This document shows positions 1 to 11,426 of a stretch of DNA of 64,000 nucleotides, in pieces. The notes beneath the pieces are model-generated. The model ran no database searches. It saw only the letters and a list, made by a program, of their open reading frames with translations, and was not told the DNA's origin. This stretch comes from Bacillus sp. FJAT-47783 (GTDB taxonomy: Bacteria; Bacillota; Bacilli; Bacillales; Aeribacillaceae), in contig NZ_JAKZKS010000001.1 of NCBI RefSeq assembly GCF_022808615.1, positions 124,001-188,000 of the forward strand, given 5' to 3'. Positions within the stretch are counted from its first letter, which is position 1. Each line of letters opens with the position of its first letter. Position numbers and translations under genes: made by a program.

Positions 1-1816
1 TTACATAAATACCTACTTCTACAGGCTTATCTTTTTCTTCTTCACTTGCTTCATAAGGGATTTCAATTTCCACTGAAACTTTTTTATCGGGCTTTTTCTC
101 AGGCCCTAGTGAAAATGTCACTTCAACGGTTTCGCCTGGTAAAATTTCTGTTCCTGCTTCAGGGTTTTGGGAAATGACTTCGCCTTTAGGGACGTTTTCA
201 GAATGTTCCTCTTTCGCGACAAGCTTCCACCTTTGTTCATTTAAATAATTAACAACTGCTTGTCTCGTATAGCCTGTTAGATCCAGTAATGCTTCTTTTT
301 CTGGTCCTTTACTAATGACAAATTCGACCTCTTGCTCCGAAGGGATGACTTCTTCTCCTTCTTTAGGGTCTTGAGACAAAATCGTTCCAACATCTTCTTC
401 ACTATACTCTTCTTCTACTTGTATATTCGTAAAGCCTTTTTTCTCTAAAATTTCTCGAGCTCGTTCAATATCTTGTCCTACAAATTGTTCAAACGGAATC
501 TTTTCTTTCCCGCCACTTTTATAAATTGTAATGACGGCGTCTTCTTTCACCATTTTACCCGCACGCGGATTCGTTTTTATGACATACCCTTCCTCAACCT
601 CGTCACTCTCTTCAATAATCGGGTCATCTACTTGAAAACCTTGCGATATTAATTCATTTACAGCTTCCTCATATTTCATATTAGCTACATCTGGTACTTC
701 AATATCTTTTGGTAAGAGGATGGATGGTAACACGAAAAAGGCCAGCAATAATGCGATTATTAAAAGCACCGAAGTTACAATGAGTCCTGTGACAATACGA
801 CGCTTTTTCTTTTTCGGCTTTTTCTCTTTGTTTTTTCCATCGCTGTCCAGTTTCTTCGGCTCGTCTTTTTGATGCGGCTCATGAACGACCGTATTTTCAC
901 TACTTTCGTTCATCATTGAATCTTTAATAATCGGAATCGCTTTTGTCATTTCCTCCTCAGAATCTGGAATGGTAAAACGGGCAACATTTTGCCTGTTCGA
1001 ATGAAAGGCTGTTACGATATCTTCTTCCATTTCTTCGACAGAGTCATAACGGTGCAATGGATCTTTTGTCATGGCTTTTAAAATAATATTTTCAACGCTT
1101 TGCGGTATATCTGGGTTCCACCTTTTCGGAGAAGGTGCGTCTGATTGTAAATGTTTGAGGGCGATGGAAACAGCGGATTCCCCATCAAACGGCAATCTCC
1201 CAGCAAGCAATTCATAAAGGACAATCCCTAATGAATAAATATCTGATTTTTTTGTCGCAAGCCCGCCCCTTGCTTGCTCTGGAGATAAATAATGAACAGA
1301 ACCTAACACAGAGTTCGTATGTGTAATCGTTGTTGAAGTAAGTGCCATCGCAATGCCAAAATCCGTCACTTTTACATTTCCATGATGATCAATTAAAATG
1401 TTATGTGGTTTAATATCGCGATGAACAATTTGATTTTCATGGGCGTGAGCAATCGCTGAAACGATTTGCTCCATGATGTTTAATGCCTCACGCGGATTGA
1501 GTGGTGCATTTTTTTGTATGTATTGTTTTAACGTTTGTCCTTCAACATATTCCATAACAATATAGTAAATATTATCTTCTTCCCCAACATCATAAATACT
1601 AACGATGTTTGGATGCGCTAGGCTTGTGGCTGATTGAGCCTCCCTGCGAAATCGTTTAATGAATTCTTCATCGTTGACAAAATCAAAGCGCAATATTTTT
1701 ATCGCAACATCTCGTTCTAAAATCATGTCCCTTGCTAAATAAACATTGGCCATTCCGCCGCCGCCAATTACTTCCAAAATCTTATAGCGACCACTTATAC
1801 GTTTTCCAATCAACAA
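1..1816 (-). CDS. prkC: Serine/threonine protein kinase PrkC with PASTA repeats (3' end cut off)
   Basis: Membrane Ser/Thr kinase that senses muropeptides and beta-lactams in related bacilli. The chosen start is TTG, giving [14 protein letters not shown] as in B. subtilis; an in-frame stop lies just upstream. The glycine loop GGGGMANVY, VAIK lysine, HRDIKPHN and DFG motifs define a Hanks kinase over about residues 10-270. One membrane helix follows at about 340-362 after a basic stretch, then three extracellular PASTA repeats (about 370-570). The frame is open to the window edge after 605 codons, so roughly 50 C-terminal residues are missing. The start overlaps the prpC stop by 7 bp, suggesting coupled translation with its phosphatase partner. 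Confidence 0.97.
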   Translation of the reverse strand, partial: MLIGKRISGRYKILEVIGGGGMANVYLARDMILERDVAIKILRFDFVNDEEFIKRFRREAQSATSLAHPNIVSIYDVGEEDNIYYIVMEYVEGQTLKQYIQKNAPLNPREALNIMEQIVSAIAHAHENQIVHRDIKPHNILIDHHGNVKVTDFGIAMALTSTTITHTNSVLGSVHYLSPEQARGGLATKKSDIYSLGIVLYELLAGRLPFDGESAVSIALKHLQSDAPSPKRWNPDIPQSVENIILKAMTKDPLHRYDSVEEMEEDIVTAFHSNRQNVARFTIPDSEEEMTKAIPIIKDSMMNESSENTVVHEPHQKDEPKKLDSDGKNKEKKPKKKKRRIVTGLIVTSVLLIIALLLAFFVLPSILLPKDIEVPDVANMKYEEAVNELISQGFQVDDPIIEESDEVEEGYVIKTNPRAGKMVKEDAVITIYKSGGKEKIPFEQFVGQDIERAREILEKKGFTNIQVEEEYSEEDVGTILSQDPKEGEEVIPSEQEVEFVISKGPEKEALLDLTGYTRQAVVNYLNEQRWKLVAKEEHSENVPKGEVISQNPEAGTEILPGETVEVTFSLGPEKKPDKKVSVEIEIPYEASEEEKDKPVEVGIYV

Positions 1817-2577
1817 GGGTCATCACCCGTTTCTAAAAGAGCATGTTCATATAATACAACAGAAATATTATCTTCCCCACCCTTTACATTCGCTCTAGTA
1901 ATCAGTTTTTCAGCTCTTATTTCTAACGGTTCATGAGATGATAGTATTTCTTTTAACTCCTCTTCAGACACTTTATTTGAAAGACCGTCAGAGCATAACA
2001 TGATGACATCTCCAGGGTCGATTCCGATCGTTTTCATATCAATTTGAACAGACGGCTCTGTTCCAAGTGCCCGGAGTAAAATGTTTTTTCGTGGATGCTG
2101 TTCGGCATCCTCCTTTGATATTTGACCAGATTTAAGTAATTCATTGACAAGCGAATGGTCTTCAGTTATTTGTTTAAAACCGCTGCCATTTAATAAATAG
2201 CAACGACTATCGCCGATGTGACTAATCGTTGCAAACGTCTCAAAAGAAAGAAATGCGACAATTGTTGTACCCATTCCTTGACATTCATCATGTGCTTTTG
2301 CATGTTCATATAATTCGCGATTAACCATTTCAATTTGTTCTTTTAGCCAAGATTCTGCTTTGTTTGGAGTTGATAGGGATGAAGACTTCTCCCAAGCATG
2401 CTTTAATTTTTCTACCGTCATACGACTAGCAACATCCCCAGCGCGATGACCGCCCATTCCGTCCGCCACAATCGCTAAAACCTGTCCGTCTTGATTTTTC
2501 AAAATGCCCCCACAATCTTCATTGTGGGGACGAACTTTCCCTTTGTCCGTTAAGAATATCGCCTTCAATTCGTTCAC
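1810..2577 (-). CDS. prpC: PP2C-type protein phosphatase PrpC (Stp)
   Basis: Metal-dependent Ser/Thr phosphatase that reverses PrkC phosphorylation. PPM motifs are visible: HNED near the N-terminus, [30 protein letters not shown] and GGEDNI, which carry the metal-binding aspartates. I chose the GTG start because it overlaps the rlmN stop (GTGA) behind AGAGGAG and gives 255 residues, close to the usual 250-254. A TTG three codons downstream behind GAGGTG aligns equally well. An ATG 14 codons upstream lies inside rlmN and would add non-homologous residues. It lies in the rlmN-prpC-prkC run, overlapping both neighbours. Confidence 0.96.
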   Translation of the reverse strand: MNELKAIFLTDKGKVRPHNEDCGGILKNQDGQVLAIVADGMGGHRAGDVASRMTVEKLKHAWEKSSSLSTPNKAESWLKEQIEMVNRELYEHAKAHDECQGMGTTIVAFLSFETFATISHIGDSRCYLLNGSGFKQITEDHSLVNELLKSGQISKEDAEQHPRKNILLRALGTEPSVQIDMKTIGIDPGDVIMLCSDGLSNKVSEEELKEILSSHEPLEIRAEKLITRANVKGGEDNISVVLYEHALLETGDDPC

Positions 2578-3665
2578 CTCGTCTCCTCTTTTCGCTCCTT
2601 TGCCCGCAATTGTCCACAAGCGGCATCAATATCATGCCCATGCTCGCGACGAATAGTCGTATTGATTCCTGCTTTTTTGAGCGTTTTTTCAAATCGGAAT
2701 ATTTGCTCGCGCGGTGTTCTGACATAATCACGTTCTGGGACGTAATTGACAGGGATTAAGTTAACGTGACATTTCAAATCTTTAATGAGCCCTGCTAACT
2801 CTTCTGCGTGCTCGACTTGATCATTTACCCCACCGAATAAACCGTATTCAAACGTTACTCTTCTACCAGTTTTATCGATATAATATCGAATCGCTTTTAT
2901 TAAGTCTGGAAGCTTAAATGCTTTATTAATTGGCATAAGCTTTGACCTTAATTCTGTGTTCGGTGCGTGTAAAGAAACGGCAAAGTTAATTTGCATATTT
3001 TCATCGGCAAATTGATAAATTTTCGGGATAATTCCACTTGTGGAAACGGTAATGTGACGTGCTCCAATATTTAATCCGTCATCGTCATTAATAATTTTTA
3101 AAAACGAAAGCATTTCATCATAATTATCAAACGGCTCTCCAATCCCCATAATGACAACATGACTAACACGTTCAGAAAGCTCATCTAGAGCCTGCTGAAC
3201 TTTGACGACTTGTGCGACAATTTCCCCTGCTTCTAAATTTCGTTTTAGCCCACCTAATGTCGAGGCGCAAAATGTACATCCTATCCGACATCCTACTTGT
3301 GTCGTCACACAAACAGAATTTCCGTACTCATGTCGCATTAGCACCGTTTCAATCGAATAGCCATCTGATAGTTCAAATAAAAACTTCATCGTGCCATCTT
3401 TAGAGGTTTGTTGAATAAGCGTATTTAAAGTTGTGATCGTAAACGATTCGTCAAGCTTTGTGCGTAAGCTCTTCGATACGTTTGTCATGTCTTCAAATGA
3501 CGTAATCCGCTTTTTGTATAACCAGTCATATATTTGTTTCGCTCGAAATCCTTTTTCACCATTTGCTTCTAGCCAAGCTTTAAGTTCTGGTAGCCGTAAC
3601 GAATAGATCGAGCGCTTCCCATTTGTTTTGGCTTGCTCACTTTTACGTGTTGATGCTATTTCCAC
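2574..3665 (-). CDS. rlmN: Dual-specificity 23S rRNA/tRNA adenine-C2 methyltransferase RlmN
   Basis: Radical-SAM enzyme that methylates C2 of A2503 in 23S rRNA and A37 in some tRNAs. The CxxxCxxC cluster motif is seen at Cys126, Cys130 and Cys133 (GCRIGCTFC), followed by ASTLGG. The C-terminal [12 protein letters not shown] carries the methyl-carrying cysteine at about residue 350. GIGEPFDNY is the family GEP motif. Length (363) is normal. It starts at GTG behind AAGGTG, 6 bp after rsmB. The neighbouring rsmB is also an rRNA methyltransferase. Confidence 0.97.
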   Translation of the reverse strand: MEIASTRKSEQAKTNGKRSIYSLRLPELKAWLEANGEKGFRAKQIYDWLYKKRITSFEDMTNVSKSLRTKLDESFTITTLNTLIQQTSKDGTMKFLFELSDGYSIETVLMRHEYGNSVCVTTQVGCRIGCTFCASTLGGLKRNLEAGEIVAQVVKVQQALDELSERVSHVVIMGIGEPFDNYDEMLSFLKIINDDDGLNIGARHITVSTSGIIPKIYQFADENMQINFAVSLHAPNTELRSKLMPINKAFKLPDLIKAIRYYIDKTGRRVTFEYGLFGGVNDQVEHAEELAGLIKDLKCHVNLIPVNYVPERDYVRTPREQIFRFEKTLKKAGINTTIRREHGHDIDAACGQLRAKERKEETR

Positions 3666-3670
3666 GATGT

Positions 3671-5017
3671 CTACACCTTCTTTCTTAATGCTGAAATATA
3701 AAACCCATCCGACTGAAAGTATTGGGGTAAGATTTGCAGTTCACCATTGTCTACATGTGCTGCCACTTTCTCTGGCATCCTGCTCGCTAACGTATCGTCT
3801 TTTATAAAATCACATGTTTGTTGTAAAAAGTCGTAAATAACATTTGAATTTTCTTCTTGGTCCACTGTACACGTACTATAAACTAATAGACCGCCTCGTT
3901 TTAATAGCGGGGCTACAGCTTGTAGTATTTCCTTTTGAATCGTTGCTAAAGAATGAACATCTTTGTCGGTTTTCGAATACTTTATTTCAGGTTTTCTTCG
4001 AATAACACCAAATCCTGTACACGGAGCATCGACTAAAATTTTATCGAATGTTTCCGCTTGAAAGTGTTCCCCTACTTTTCTTGCATCCATCACTTTCGTT
4101 TCCACGTTCGTTAATCCGAGTCTCGAAGCTTGACCTTCAATTAATTTTACTTTATGTTCATGTAAATCTAAAGAAATTACTTTTCCAGTATTGGATAACA
4201 TTTCTGCAATATGCGTTGATTTGCCACCAGGAGCTGCACAGCTATCTAATACCATTTCCCCTTCGTTTATATCGAGAGCTTTTGCTACAAGCATCGAGCT
4301 TTCATCTTGTATCGTGTATAGCCCTTGTTTAAATACATGCGAATGGGCAATATTTCCTTTTATAACTTGAATCGATTCCGGTACGATCTCACCTTTTGTA
4401 ACTTCCAACCCATCTTTTTGTAACAGCTCTAACACGTTCTCTACCGTCGCTTTATTTACGTTAACACGAGCAGTCTGCTTTGCCGGCTTTAGCTGTTCAA
4501 GAAATATTTGTTCGGCTACTTCTATACCGTATTGATTCGATAAACGTTTTACTAACCATTTTGGCGTACTTGTTTTAACCGAGATACGTTCAATTGGGTC
4601 TTTTATTTCTTCTATTTCCGGCAAGCCGTTACGTTGTATATTTCGTAACGTGCCATTGACCATTGAGGCAATTCCTCGATGGCCACGAGCTTTTGCGATT
4701 TCTACCGCCTCAAATAAAACCGCTCTGTCTGGTATTCGATCTAAATAAACCATTTGATACAATGAAAGGCGCAATAAATTTTGTACCCAATCGTCTATTT
4801 TTTTCTTTCCTTTTAAAAAGAATGATAAATAGTAGTCAAGTGTGAGCTTTCGTTGCAACGTTCCATATATAATCTCTGTTAATAAAGGAATATCTTTTTG
4901 TGGTAGTTTATTTTTTTCAATCAATGAGTTTAGCAAAAGGTTACTGTATGCTTGATTATTTTCAATGGCATTTAACCCGTCTAATGCAACTGTTCGTACG
5001 TTTTTTATTTTTTTCAT
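3671..5017 (-). CDS. rsmB: 16S rRNA (cytosine-967-C5)-methyltransferase RsmB
   Basis: SAM-dependent rRNA methyltransferase of the Sun/NOL1/NOP2 family. An N-terminal NusB-like RNA-binding domain covers about residues 1-140. The catalytic domain shows [15 protein letters not shown] for SAM binding, DAPCTGFG and VYSTCT, which hold the two catalytic cysteines. The 448-residue length is normal. Its ATG overlaps the fmt stop (ATGA), so fmt and rsmB are probably translationally coupled. Confidence 0.97.
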   Translation of the reverse strand: MKKIKNVRTVALDGLNAIENNQAYSNLLLNSLIEKNKLPQKDIPLLTEIIYGTLQRKLTLDYYLSFFLKGKKKIDDWVQNLLRLSLYQMVYLDRIPDRAVLFEAVEIAKARGHRGIASMVNGTLRNIQRNGLPEIEEIKDPIERISVKTSTPKWLVKRLSNQYGIEVAEQIFLEQLKPAKQTARVNVNKATVENVLELLQKDGLEVTKGEIVPESIQVIKGNIAHSHVFKQGLYTIQDESSMLVAKALDINEGEMVLDSCAAPGGKSTHIAEMLSNTGKVISLDLHEHKVKLIEGQASRLGLTNVETKVMDARKVGEHFQAETFDKILVDAPCTGFGVIRRKPEIKYSKTDKDVHSLATIQKEILQAVAPLLKRGGLLVYSTCTVDQEENSNVIYDFLQQTCDFIKDDTLASRMPEKVAAHVDNGELQILPQYFQSDGFYISALRKKV

Positions 5018-5949
5018 TGAAGCTTCATCCCAACTTCAACGGATGCACCACGAACAAATTGCTCACCAGTCATTCGTTTTTTTCCCGCTGGTTGGATTTC
5101 CGTCACTTTAATCGCAACGTTATCTCCTGTTGCGACAACGATTCCATCGTTTTCGATATTCACGATTGTGCCTGGTTCACCTGTTTGATTGATTAAAACT
5201 TTTTCACCCCACCAAACTTTCATCACTTTCTCAGAAAGAGTCGTATAAGCAACGGGCCATGGATTGAGTCCACGTATATGGTTGTAAATTTCTTGTCCAG
5301 ACTTGTTCCAATCAATCTTTTCTTGCTCACGTTTGATATTGTAGGCAAAAGTGGCTTTCTCCTCATCTTGCTTAATAGGTTTAATATTACCACTTAAAAT
5401 ATTTGGTAATGTTTTGGATAAAAGCTTCGCCCCAGCATCACTTAGCTTATCGTGTAACGAACCTACATGATCCGTTTCTTCAATCGGCACTTCCACTTGT
5501 GAAATGATGTCACCAGCATCCAGCTTTTCCACCATATACATAATCGTAATCCCGGTTTTTTCTTTTCCTTGTAAAATCGCATAGTGGATCGGCGCACCAC
5601 CGCGAAGCTCAGGAAGTAAAGAAGCATGAACATTAATACACCCGAACTTCGGTGCTTCTAGCAAGGTTTTTGGTAATATTTGTCCGAATGCAGCTGTAAC
5701 AATAATATCTGGTTCATACGATAATACTTTTTTCCATTCCTCTTCTATACGAATTTTTTCTGGTTGTAATACAGGAATTTGATGTGTTTCTGCTGCTACC
5801 TTGACAGGTGGCGGTGTTAACACCTTTTTTCTCCCAACTGGGCGGTCTGGCTGTGTCACAACAGCCACGACATCATATTGATCTTCTATTAATTGTTCTA
5901 AAACCGGGACAGCAAAGTCCGGCGTGCCCATAAATACTACTTTCGTCAT
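5014..5949 (-). CDS. fmt: Methionyl-tRNA formyltransferase
   Basis: Formylates initiator Met-tRNA using 10-formyl-tetrahydrofolate. The N-terminal formyltransferase domain shows [12 protein letters not shown] at the start, [17 protein letters not shown] as the folate and catalytic loop, and the conserved Asp within [10 protein letters not shown]-terminal OB-type tRNA-binding domain follows from about residue 205. The 311-residue length is typical. It is preceded by AGGTGATT at good spacing and lies 6 bp downstream of def, the usual deformylase/formyltransferase pair. Confidence 0.98.
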   Translation of the reverse strand: MTKVVFMGTPDFAVPVLEQLIEDQYDVVAVVTQPDRPVGRKKVLTPPPVKVAAETHQIPVLQPEKIRIEEEWKKVLSYEPDIIVTAAFGQILPKTLLEAPKFGCINVHASLLPELRGGAPIHYAILQGKEKTGITIMYMVEKLDAGDIISQVEVPIEETDHVGSLHDKLSDAGAKLLSKTLPNILSGNIKPIKQDEEKATFAYNIKREQEKIDWNKSGQEIYNHIRGLNPWPVAYTTLSEKVMKVWWGEKVLINQTGEPGTIVNIENDGIVVATGDNVAIKVTEIQPAGKKRMTGEQFVRGASVEVGMKLQ

Positions 5950-5955
5950 CGATAA

Positions 5956-6432
5956 TCACCTTTCTACTAACTCATCTTCATTTAAGTAGCGCGTTACTTT
6001 TGATGTAAATAAAATACCGTGCAAATGGTCAATTTCATGTTGGATCGCACGAGCTAAAAATCCGTTTGCTTCTAGGACATACACTTTTCCTCGTCGGTTT
6101 TGTGCTCTTACTTTCACATAATTCGCTCGAGTTACTTCCCCAAAAAGGTCTGGAAAGCTTAAGCACCCTTCAGGACCTATTTGTTCCCCGCGCTCTTCAA
6201 TAATCGTCGGATTAATTAATTCGATTTTCCCATTTGCATCACCAATATCAACGATGGCGATTTGCTTTGAAATGCCGATTTGTGGTGCAGCTAAACCGAC
6301 ACCATCTGCTTCAATCATCGTTTCATACATATCATTTACTAGTTTTGTTAGTTTTTTATCGAATTCTGTCACTTTCTCACACGGTTTTTCTAACACTTCT
6401 GCTGGATAAGTGACGATTTTTCGTATAGCCAA
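5956..6432 (-). CDS. def: Peptide deformylase
   Basis: Removes the N-formyl group from nascent proteins. All three metal-site motifs are present: GVGLAAPQIG, EGCLSFP (metal Cys) and QHEIDHLHG (two metal His and the catalytic Glu). I start at a TTG with GGAGGT seven bases upstream. This gives 158 residues and aligns with the short B. subtilis Def; the ATG 12 codons further upstream has no such site. It lies in the priA-def-fmt-rsmB string. Confidence 0.96.
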   Translation of the reverse strand: MAIRKIVTYPAEVLEKPCEKVTEFDKKLTKLVNDMYETMIEADGVGLAAPQIGISKQIAIVDIGDANGKIELINPTIIEERGEQIGPEGCLSFPDLFGEVTRANYVKVRAQNRRGKVYVLEANGFLARAIQHEIDHLHGILFTSKVTRYLNEDELVER

Positions 6433-6516
6433 TAAAAATACCTCCATGTTTTTACAGTAATGTGGCACGAAACGCTTATATAAATAAATTTTTTTAACAA
6501 TTTATACATGACGAGC

Positions 6517-8928
6517 TTACATAAGCATCATTGGATTTAAATCAATTGAAATTGTTAAATCGGTTTGCGCCAGCTCTTGTTGATAATGTTGTACAATCGA
6601 TTTTAATGTGTCGTACAAGTTTACTTCCCGCTTGTATTTTATCATGCAATGATACCGATATCTATCATTGATTCGTGGGATCGGAGAACTTACAGGCCCA
6701 AGAATTTGCGTTTCTTTTGACAAATGACGTTTAACATATTGAGCTATTTTATTTGAAACGGAAACGACTTTCATCACATCTTGATGTGTGACGGTAATTA
6801 AAACAAGAAAATAAAATGGCGGATAAGAATATAACTTTCTCATCGTCATTTCTTTAAGGTAAAAGGCGTCGTAATCATGATTCTTCGCTAATTGAATACT
6901 GTAATGTTCGGGTGCATACGTTTGAATGACGACTTCTCCTGGTAACGAATGTCGGCCAGCCCGACCACTCACTTGCGTTAACAACTGGAACGTTTTTTCG
7001 GCAGATCGAAAATCTGGTATCCGAAGCATTGTATCTGCTGCTAATACACCGACTAATGTAACATCAGGAAAATCTAACCCTTTTGCAATCATTTGCGTCC
7101 CAAGCAGAATATCTGCTTCTTTATTCCCAAACTTTTTTAATAACGTTTCATGTGCACCTTTACGACTCGTCGTATCAATATCCATTCGAATGACTCTCGC
7201 TTCTGGTAAAATTTTTGTTAATTCTTCTTCTACGCGCTGCGTACCTGTTCCAAAAAAGCGAATATGCTCACTTTGACACTCTGGACACATTCGAGGCATA
7301 AAAGCTTCATATCCACAGTAATGACATTTCATCTTTTGATCTGAACGATGATAAGTTAACGAAATATCACAATGAGGACATTGTAAAACATATCCACAAT
7401 CGCGACACATGACGAAGGAAGAATAACCGCGTTTATTTAAAAATAAAACAGATTGTTCCCCTTTTTGCAGGCGATCTTCCAATTTCTCAAGTAGCGTTTT
7501 CGAAAACATGGAACGATTTCCGTTTCTCAGTTCCTCTCTCATATCACAAATGTCAACTGTTGGAAGAGGTCGATTATTGACACGCTCTTTTAATGGAAGG
7601 AGATGGTACACACCTTTTTGCGCTCTAGCAAACGATTCTAATGTCGGTGTTGCACTGCCGAGAACGACTGGACATTGATGTTTTTTGGCACGATAAATGG
7701 CTACATCTTTCGCATGATAGCGAGGATTATCTTCTTGTTTATAACTCGATTCGTGCTCTTCATCAATAATGATAATGCCAATGTTTTGAAACGGTGCAAA
7801 AACGGCTGACCTCGCCCCTACGACAAGCTTGACTTCTCCCCGATAAATTTTTCGCCATTCATCATATTTTTCTCCCGCTGATAATCCACTATGAAGTACG
7901 GCAACTTGTGAACCGAAACGACTTTTAAAGCGATGAACCATTTGTGGAGTTAGGGAAATCTCTGGTACGAGTATAATCGCTTCTTTCCCAACATTTAATA
8001 CACGTTCTATTGACTGTAAATATACTTCTGTTTTCCCGCTCCCGGTTACACCGTACATTAAAAAAACTTCATGTCTTTTTTCATCGATTGTTGATAAAAT
8101 CGGCTCAATTGCCTCTTGTTGTTCATCTGTTAAAGGAAGAGGAGTTGTTTTTTGAAAAAATCGATTTTCATAAGGATCCCGATAAACTTCAACCAATTCT
8201 TCTCGTAAAATGCCTTTTTTTATTAACGTTTGAACAGTCGAGTTTGTACAATCTATTGTTGCCAACAAATCCTTTAGCGAAACAGGTTCATCATGTTGCA
8301 GAAAATATTCAATGATCGATTTTTGTTTACTAGCTCGACTTGATAAATTCGCCAAATACGCTTCTAGCTCTTCCTTTGCTACACGTCGTTTAATTCGTTT
8401 TACTGTTCGTTTATTCGTTTTCTGTTTAACAAGATATTTCACTTCAATAGTGCCTTTTTCGATTTCTTTTAAGATTGAATGTATGGACGTGCTATGAGTC
8501 ATTTTTTCCCACGGTACTCGATTTGACTGTTGAAAAAGCAATTGAAGGTCAAACGGTAATGTTTTTTTTCCTTCTTCTGTGACAACGAGTTCTTTTTTAT
8601 ATGTTGCTTTTAATGCAGCAGGAAGCATCGCTTGAAATGCCGTAATTTTATAACAAAGCGTTGTTTCGGTTAACCAATTGCCAAGCGAAAGTAATTCTTC
8701 ATTTAGCACAGGAGCCGGGTCTAATAACTGTTCGATCTTCTTTACTTTCTCAATGGAAGGTGAAGCCTTTAATGCGGTAACAAATCCTTGCAGCTTGCGT
8801 GGACCAAATGGAACGATAACGCGCATACCTGGCTTAACTGCACCATGCCATTGTTCAGGTATTTCATAATCAAAACTACGATCTGTTTGCATCGCCGGCA
8901 CATCAACGATGACACTCGCATATCGCAT
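6517..8928 (-). CDS. priA: Primosomal protein N' (replication restart helicase PriA)
   Basis: 3'-5' helicase that reloads the replisome at stalled forks. An N-terminal DNA-binding domain (about residues 1-190) is followed by a superfamily 2 helicase core with Walker A GVTGSGKTEVYL near residue 290, and DEEH near residue 388. A zinc-binding cysteine cluster comes at about 510-546 (CRDCGYVLQCPHC, CHYCG, CPEC), then GTGTQRVEEEL and the QVSGRAGR motif VI. Length 803 is normal. It starts 2 bp after coaBC behind GGAGAAGGG. Confidence 0.98.
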   Translation of the reverse strand: MRYASVIVDVPAMQTDRSFDYEIPEQWHGAVKPGMRVIVPFGPRKLQGFVTALKASPSIEKVKKIEQLLDPAPVLNEELLSLGNWLTETTLCYKITAFQAMLPAALKATYKKELVVTEEGKKTLPFDLQLLFQQSNRVPWEKMTHSTSIHSILKEIEKGTIEVKYLVKQKTNKRTVKRIKRRVAKEELEAYLANLSSRASKQKSIIEYFLQHDEPVSLKDLLATIDCTNSTVQTLIKKGILREELVEVYRDPYENRFFQKTTPLPLTDEQQEAIEPILSTIDEKRHEVFLMYGVTGSGKTEVYLQSIERVLNVGKEAIILVPEISLTPQMVHRFKSRFGSQVAVLHSGLSAGEKYDEWRKIYRGEVKLVVGARSAVFAPFQNIGIIIIDEEHESSYKQEDNPRYHAKDVAIYRAKKHQCPVVLGSATPTLESFARAQKGVYHLLPLKERVNNRPLPTVDICDMREELRNGNRSMFSKTLLEKLEDRLQKGEQSVLFLNKRGYSSFVMCRDCGYVLQCPHCDISLTYHRSDQKMKCHYCGYEAFMPRMCPECQSEHIRFFGTGTQRVEEELTKILPEARVIRMDIDTTSRKGAHETLLKKFGNKEADILLGTQMIAKGLDFPDVTLVGVLAADTMLRIPDFRSAEKTFQLLTQVSGRAGRHSLPGEVVIQTYAPEHYSIQLAKNHDYDAFYLKEMTMRKLYSYPPFYFLVLITVTHQDVMKVVSVSNKIAQYVKRHLSKETQILGPVSSPIPRINDRYRYHCMIKYKREVNLYDTLKSIVQHYQQELAQTDLTISIDLNPMMLM

Positions 8929-8930
8929 GT

Positions 8931-10139
8931 TTACCCTTCTCCTCTAATACGTGATTCAATTTCCTTTAAAATGGCTTCAGCAATTTTATTTTTTGACATG
9001 ATCGGATACGTTGTTTCCTGCCCGTCACGATGAAAAATTGTGACGATGTTTGTATCCGTACCAAACCCAGCGCCTTTTTCTGCTACATTGTTTGCGACGA
9101 TCATATCTAAATTTTTCTTTTCTAGTTTAGCTAAAGCATATGATTTGACATCTTTCGTTTCCGCCGCAAAGCCGACTAATAATTGCTTATCTTTCCTTTT
9201 TCCAAGTTCTTGTAAAATATCTGTTGTTCGTTCTAATAGGATTTGAAGTTCGCCACCTTTCTTTTTCATCTTTTCTTCATGAACGTCTTTTGGACGATAA
9301 TCGGCGACAGCCGCAGACTTAATCACAATATCCGCTTTATCGTAACACTTGATAACCGCCTCATACATGTCTTTAGCACTTTCAACTTGAATGAATTCTA
9401 CATTAGAGGGCGGTGTAAGTGAAGTCGGGCCGGAAATTAACGTTACATTGGCTCCTTTTCGAACTGCTTCTTCCGCTATCGCATAGCCCATTTTTCCCGT
9501 TGAACGGTTCGTAAAAAAACGAACTGGATCTATTTTTTCACGCGTCGGTCCAGCTGTAACAACAATATGTTTCCCATATAATTTCGAAGGTGTAGCTAAT
9601 CTTTCGAAATACTGTTCCATTAAGCCAACAATTTTTTCAGGTTCTTCTAGGCGACCTTTCCCTACATATCCACAAGCTAAAAACCCTTCAGACGGTTCGA
9701 TAAATTGATATCCATCACGAGCAAGTGTTGAAATGTTTCGCTTTACTGCAGGGTGATCATACATATGTACATTCATCGCCGGGGCAACCCAAACAGGTGC
9801 AGTCGTTGCTAAGAGCGTTGTCGTAATCATATCATCCGCAATGCCGTTCGCCATCTTCCCGATGATGTTAGCTGTTGCCGGAGCAACAAGAACTAAATCT
9901 GCCCAGTCTGCTAAATCAATGTGGGCAATCACTTCAGGGTGTTTTTCTTCAAATGTATCCACATAAACGTCATGCCTAGATAATGCTTGAAACGTTAAAG
10001 GAGTCACAAATTTTTGTGCAGATTGTGTCATCATCACGCGAACATTTGCCCCTTTTTGTGACAATTTACTTGTTAGCTGTGCCGATTTATAAACGGCGAT
10101 CCCGCCTGTTACACATAATAATATATTTTTGTTTTTCAT
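8931..10139 (-). CDS. coaBC: Bifunctional phosphopantothenoylcysteine synthetase/decarboxylase
   Basis: Catalyses two steps of coenzyme A synthesis. The N-terminal flavoprotein decarboxylase part (about 1-180) has VTGGIAVYK, the PAMNVHMYDHPAV substrate motif and the catalytic-cysteine loop ACGYVGKG. The C-terminal synthetase part has VTAGPTREKIDPVRF and NRSTGKMG. I chose the second of two in-frame ATGs because the GGGGG site abuts the first; starting at 10145 is also possible. A TATAAT-like -10 lies about 60 bp upstream without a convincing -35. Confidence 0.96.
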   Translation of the reverse strand: MKNKNILLCVTGGIAVYKSAQLTSKLSQKGANVRVMMTQSAQKFVTPLTFQALSRHDVYVDTFEEKHPEVIAHIDLADWADLVLVAPATANIIGKMANGIADDMITTTLLATTAPVWVAPAMNVHMYDHPAVKRNISTLARDGYQFIEPSEGFLACGYVGKGRLEEPEKIVGLMEQYFERLATPSKLYGKHIVVTAGPTREKIDPVRFFTNRSTGKMGYAIAEEAVRKGANVTLISGPTSLTPPSNVEFIQVESAKDMYEAVIKCYDKADIVIKSAAVADYRPKDVHEEKMKKKGGELQILLERTTDILQELGKRKDKQLLVGFAAETKDVKSYALAKLEKKNLDMIVANNVAEKGAGFGTDTNIVTIFHRDGQETTYPIMSKNKIAEAILKEIESRIRGEG

Positions 10140-10261
10140 TGTCATCCCCCCATTCCAATACTTCTACCATTCACCCTCGTAATCATTTTTATATCGATAT
10201 TATACACCGAATCAACAGTTATCGTTTTCTAATATGCTTAACTTTAGCAGTTCGAAAGTAG

Positions 10262-10300
10262 AAAAAAATAACAACCTATGGATAGGTTGTTACTTTTTTT
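10262..10300 (-). terminator. Intrinsic terminator overlapping the rpoZ stop
   Basis: Read on the minus strand, an inverted repeat around ACAACCTAT/ATAGGTTGT with a 2-base centre is followed by seven T residues. It covers the last codons and stop of rpoZ, so it probably ends the remA-gmk-rpoZ transcript. On the other strand it is also A/T flanked. Confidence 0.85.
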
Positions 10301-10493
10301 CTGCATTTTCATATTGAAGGAGACCTGCTTCAATTTCTTCTAATGCTTTCCCAACAAATTTCGTTGATACGGTTTTTGCAATTTGTTGGTCGTTTAACTG
10401 CTGCATTTGACGAGCTCGTTTTGCTGCAACAGAAACGAGTGTATATTTTGAATCAATTTTGTTCATGAGTGAATCAATGGATGGATAAAGCAT
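10290..10493 (-). CDS. rpoZ: DNA-directed RNA polymerase omega subunit
   Basis: Small RNA polymerase subunit that promotes core assembly. The family core is [18 protein letters not shown] followed by AAKRARQM near the N-terminus. The 67-residue length matches Bacillus omega. The ATG used lies two bases from the gmk stop with GGAGG nine bases upstream. A longer reading frame begins 30 codons earlier inside gmk but has no homology. It follows gmk as in B. subtilis. Confidence 0.96.
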   Translation of the reverse strand: MLYPSIDSLMNKIDSKYTLVSVAAKRARQMQQLNDQQIAKTVSTKFVGKALEEIEAGLLQYENAEKK

Positions 10494-10494
10494 A

Positions 10495-11127
<633 letters not shown>

Positions 11128-11391
11128 CTACCCTTCATCTGATAGCTCATCTTTACTTGAAAGTCTTTGAGCAACTGTTTCTGGCTGTACTGCTGAGAGA
11201 ATAATATGATCACTATCCATGATGACAACCGCTCTCGTCCGACGTCCATATGTAGCATCGATTAACATCCCACGATCTCTAGCATCTTGAATAATTCGCT
11301 TAATCGGAGCAGATTCCGGACTCACTATCGAAATAATTCGATTGGCAGAAACGATGTTGCCAAATCCAATATTAATTAATTTGATCCCCAT
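11128..11391 (-). CDS. remA: Extracellular matrix regulator RemA (DUF370)
   Basis: Small DNA-binding regulator that activates biofilm matrix and osmoprotection genes in B. subtilis, where it works with or against SinR. The 87-residue protein begins [14 protein letters not shown] and holds [25 protein letters not shown], which is nearly invariant in the family. GAGGGAG precedes the ATG at normal spacing. It follows yloC and precedes gmk, as in B. subtilis (ylzA). Confidence 0.96.
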   Translation of the reverse strand: MGIKLINIGFGNIVSANRIISIVSPESAPIKRIIQDARDRGMLIDATYGRRTRAVVIMDSDHIILSAVQPETVAQRLSSKDELSDEG

Positions 11392-11426
11392 TGTTTGCTC
11401 CCTCCACTTTCGTCACGATGCATGCA

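Noticed and set aside
2578-2619. Upstream ATG start for prpC
   Set aside because: It lies inside rlmN and adds residues with no counterpart; GTG at 2577 or TTG at 2568 fits better.
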